Origin: Bacteroidota bacterium
GTDB lineage: Bacteria; Bacteroidota; Bacteroidia; Flavobacteriales; Flavobacteriaceae
DNA: 40,810 nt
Direction of reading: 5' to 3'
NCBI GenBank assembly: GCA_018335575.1
Contig: JAGXRT010000050.1
Coordinates: 1-40,810, forward strand
Under the pieces are notes generated by a model. That model worked only from the letters and a program-made list of their open reading frames with translations. It did not search any database and had not been told where the DNA came from. Shown here one piece after another: positions 38,812 to 40,810 of this stretch (position 1 is its first letter; each line of letters begins with the position of its first letter). Position numbers and translations under genes: made by a program.

Positions 38812-39699
38812 ATGATGTATTTAATTTCGTACATATTGTTATATCCAGTAATTATACTGTTATCACGATTGCCTTTTTGGGTTATTTATCGCATTTCTGA
38901 TGTACTTTACTTTTTTACCTATTACATTATTCGATACAGAAAAAAGATAGTTTTCAGTAATTTAAAATTAGTATTTCCTGATAAATCTAAACAAGAGCTA
39001 ACTACTATTGCAAAAGCTTTTTACCTTCATTTTGGTGATATGCTTATGGAATCTGTAAAAGCATTTTCTATGAGTAATGAAGATATGTTAAAACGATATC
39101 ATTATAAAAATCCTGAAATTTTTCAAGAACTATTTAATAAAAAAAAGGGTGTAGCTTTAATGGGTTCACATTATGCCAATTGGGAATGGATTGTACACGT
39201 TTCTCAATTTGCCCCGCATAAATCATACGGAACCTATAATCAATTAAAAAATCCATACTTCGATAAATTAATCAGAAAATCTAGAGGAAAATTTGGTGGT
39301 CAATTACTAACATCCGCAGAAACCATACCTACAGTAAAATACAATAAAGAAAATGGCCTATTAGGACTTTATGGGTTAGTGAGCGATCAATCGCCCATGT
39401 TACATAAAACTCATTATTGGAGACCATTTATGGGTGTTAAAGTGCCAGTTCACACGGGTGCAGAAGCTATTGCCAAAAAATATGATTTAGCTGTAGTATT
39501 TTTTAATGTAGAAAAAATTAAACGTGGTTTTTATGAAGTTACGTTTGAATTAATTTCAGATGATGCATCCAATCTTAAGAATTTTGAAATAACTGATAAG
39601 TATTTAACCTTGGTTGAAAATCAAATTAAAAGAAAACCTGCTTTTTATTTTTGGACACATAAACGATGGAAACATAAAGACAAAGCCTCTCTTAATTAA
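38812..39699 (+). CDS. Lipid A biosynthesis acyltransferase (LpxL/HtrB family)
   Basis: 295 residues. GSHYANWEW has the H-x4-E catalytic motif (His120, Glu125). An N-terminal hydrophobic span (MMYLISYILLYPVIILLS) anchors it to the inner membrane. Adds a secondary acyl chain to the lipid A precursor. Host envelope gene. Its stop overlaps the end of the converging aminotransferase gene by 8 bases. Confidence 0.9.
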   Translation: MMYLISYILLYPVIILLSRLPFWVIYRISDVLYFFTYYIIRYRKKIVFSNLKLVFPDKSKQELTTIAKAFYLHFGDMLMESVKAFSMSNEDMLKRYHYKNPEIFQELFNKKKGVALMGSHYANWEWIVHVSQFAPHKSYGTYNQLKNPYFDKLIRKSRGKFGGQLLTSAETIPTVKYNKENGLLGLYGLVSDQSPMLHKTHYWRPFMGVKVPVHTGAEAIAKKYDLAVVFFNVEKIKRGFYEVTFELISDDASNLKNFEITDKYLTLVENQIKRKPAFYFWTHKRWKHKDKASLN

Positions 39700-40810
39700 A
39701 CCAATCTCTAACTAATTCCTCTTCTAGCTTTAAACCTGATTTATGTACAAACTCATTACTGGAGGTCTGATATACGTAATCTTCTTTCCAAATATCAATA
39801 TTTTCAGCGGTTTGTTTAATACTTTCGCAAACATAAAGTACTTCTTCATCAGTCATAGTAGGATGTATGGACATACGTACCCAACCTGGTCTATCTATCA
39901 TACAGCCTTCAATAAGATGTTTTTCTATTTCTTTAGAGGTAATATTGTCTACATGTAATAAGTAATGACCATAGGTTCCGGCACAAGAGCACCCACCTCG
40001 CGTTTGAATTCCATAACGGTCGTTTAATATTTTTACAATCAAATTATAATGTGCATTCTCAATATAAAATGAAAAAATTCCTAAGCGATGTTTATGTTGT
40101 TCTGCTAAAATATGTAGATTAGGTATTTGTTTAAGTTTATGAAAGATTACTGAATTTATCTCTTCTTCCCGTGCTTCAATTTTTGCGGGATCCATTTCTT
40201 CTTTTAATTTAATGGCCAAGGCAATTTTTATCGTTTGTAAAAAACCAGGTGTTCCTCCGTCTTCACGTACTTCAATATCTTCTATATAATCTCGATCTCC
40301 CCATGGATTGGTATAATAAACCGTTCCACCACCCGGATTATCGGGTATCATGTTATGATACAGATTTTTATTAAACACTAAAACTCCGGAAGTTCCTGGA
40401 CCTCCCAAAAACTTATGAGGTGAAAAGAAAATGGCATCTAAATAACCTTCATCATCAGGGTGCATATCGATTGGGACATACGGTGCAGAACAGGCAAAAT
40501 CAACAAAACAAACGCCATTGTATTGATGAATTATTTTGGCAACTTTATGATAATCTGTTTTAATTCCAGTCACATTGGAACAGGCCGTTATAGAGGCTAT
40601 TTTAATGGGTCTATCTTGATTTTCATCCAATAAACGTCTGAAATTTTCAAAGCATATCAACCCTGATTCTTGACAAGGAATGATTATTACATCAGCAATC
40701 GTTTCTAACCACGATGTTTGATTTGAATGATGTTCCATATGGGATATAAAAACCAAAGGACGCATTTCGGCAGGGACTTTGGTATGCGGACGTAGATTTT
40801 CGGCAATTTT
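39692..40810 (-). CDS. Class V aminotransferase / cysteine desulfurase-like enzyme, N-terminus missing
   Basis: At least 372 codons to the edge; the frame continues upstream of the Met at 40765, so the true start is outside the window. FFSPHKFLGGPG carries the pyridoxal-phosphate Lys, and GGCSCAGTYGHYLL a Cys-rich loop. Fits the class V family (SufS/NifS-like or selenocysteine lyase-like); exact reaction uncertain. Confidence 0.85.
   Translation of the reverse strand, partial: KIAENLRPHTKVPAEMRPLVFISHMEHHSNQTSWLETIADVIIIPCQESGLICFENFRRLLDENQDRPIKIASITACSNVTGIKTDYHKVAKIIHQYNGVCFVDFACSAPYVPIDMHPDDEGYLDAIFFSPHKFLGGPGTSGVLVFNKNLYHNMIPDNPGGGTVYYTNPWGDRDYIEDIEVREDGGTPGFLQTIKIALAIKLKEEMDPAKIEAREEEINSVIFHKLKQIPNLHILAEQHKHRLGIFSFYIENAHYNLIVKILNDRYGIQTRGGCSCAGTYGHYLLHVDNITSKEIEKHLIEGCMIDRPGWVRMSIHPTMTDEEVLYVCESIKQTAENIDIWKEDYVYQTSSNEFVHKSGLKLEEELVRDWFN

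Overview
AT-rich DNA from a Flavobacteriia-type (Bacteroidota) chromosome carrying most of a temperate, long-tailed phage. The assignment rests on genes that mostly lack Shine-Dalgarno sites and start after A-rich leaders, promoters of the TTTG-N19-TAnnTTTG type, and flanking host genes typical of flavobacteria (SIMPL-domain protein, rhomboid protease, lipid A acyltransferase, class V aminotransferase).

Layout. Positions 1-35012 are the right-hand part of a prophage; its left end lies outside the window. Positions 1-12213, on the minus strand, are the late module. Read in the direction of transcription it runs small terminase, an accessory insert (secreted protein, tRNA-like element, acyl carrier protein, two small proteins), large terminase, portal, terminator, palindrome-associated promoter, scaffold, decoration protein, gpE-type major capsid, connector and tail-completion candidates, tail tube, three small tail genes, and a tape measure cut by the window edge. 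Positions 12379-33147, also minus, are the early and middle module. It starts at a repressor-controlled promoter near 33264-33294 and holds small early proteins, an SbcC-like ATPase, RecT, an MBL-fold hydrolase, a protein with an SSB-like acidic tip, a ParB-type protein, an SNF2 helicase, YopX, a DUF4373-type initiator, a DnaC-type loader, HNH proteins, a Dam-like methylase, a RuvC-like resolvase, a second ParB-like protein and a ParB-methyltransferase fusion.

Positions 33338-34867, on the plus strand, are the lysogeny module: an S24-type repressor, two small lipoproteins and a small HTH protein. It ends at 34971-35012 in the displaced 3' half of a CAT-anticodon tRNA, read here as attR. An integrase and lysis genes were not found and would be expected to the left of the window.

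Positions 35013-40810 are host chromosome: a membrane protein, three GNAT acetyltransferases, tRNA-Gly(TCC) with a textbook promoter and terminator, a SIMPL-domain protein, a rhomboid, a lipid A acyltransferase and a truncated class V aminotransferase.

How the parts fit together: the repressor probably holds the early minus-strand promoter shut through tandem ACAAGT sites. After induction the early operon would supply replication and recombination (initiator, loader, helicase, RecT, ATPase, ssDNA-binding candidate), followed by late genes from promoters sharing the box TACATTTGTT. No search could be run; family assignments come from motifs, length and gene order.
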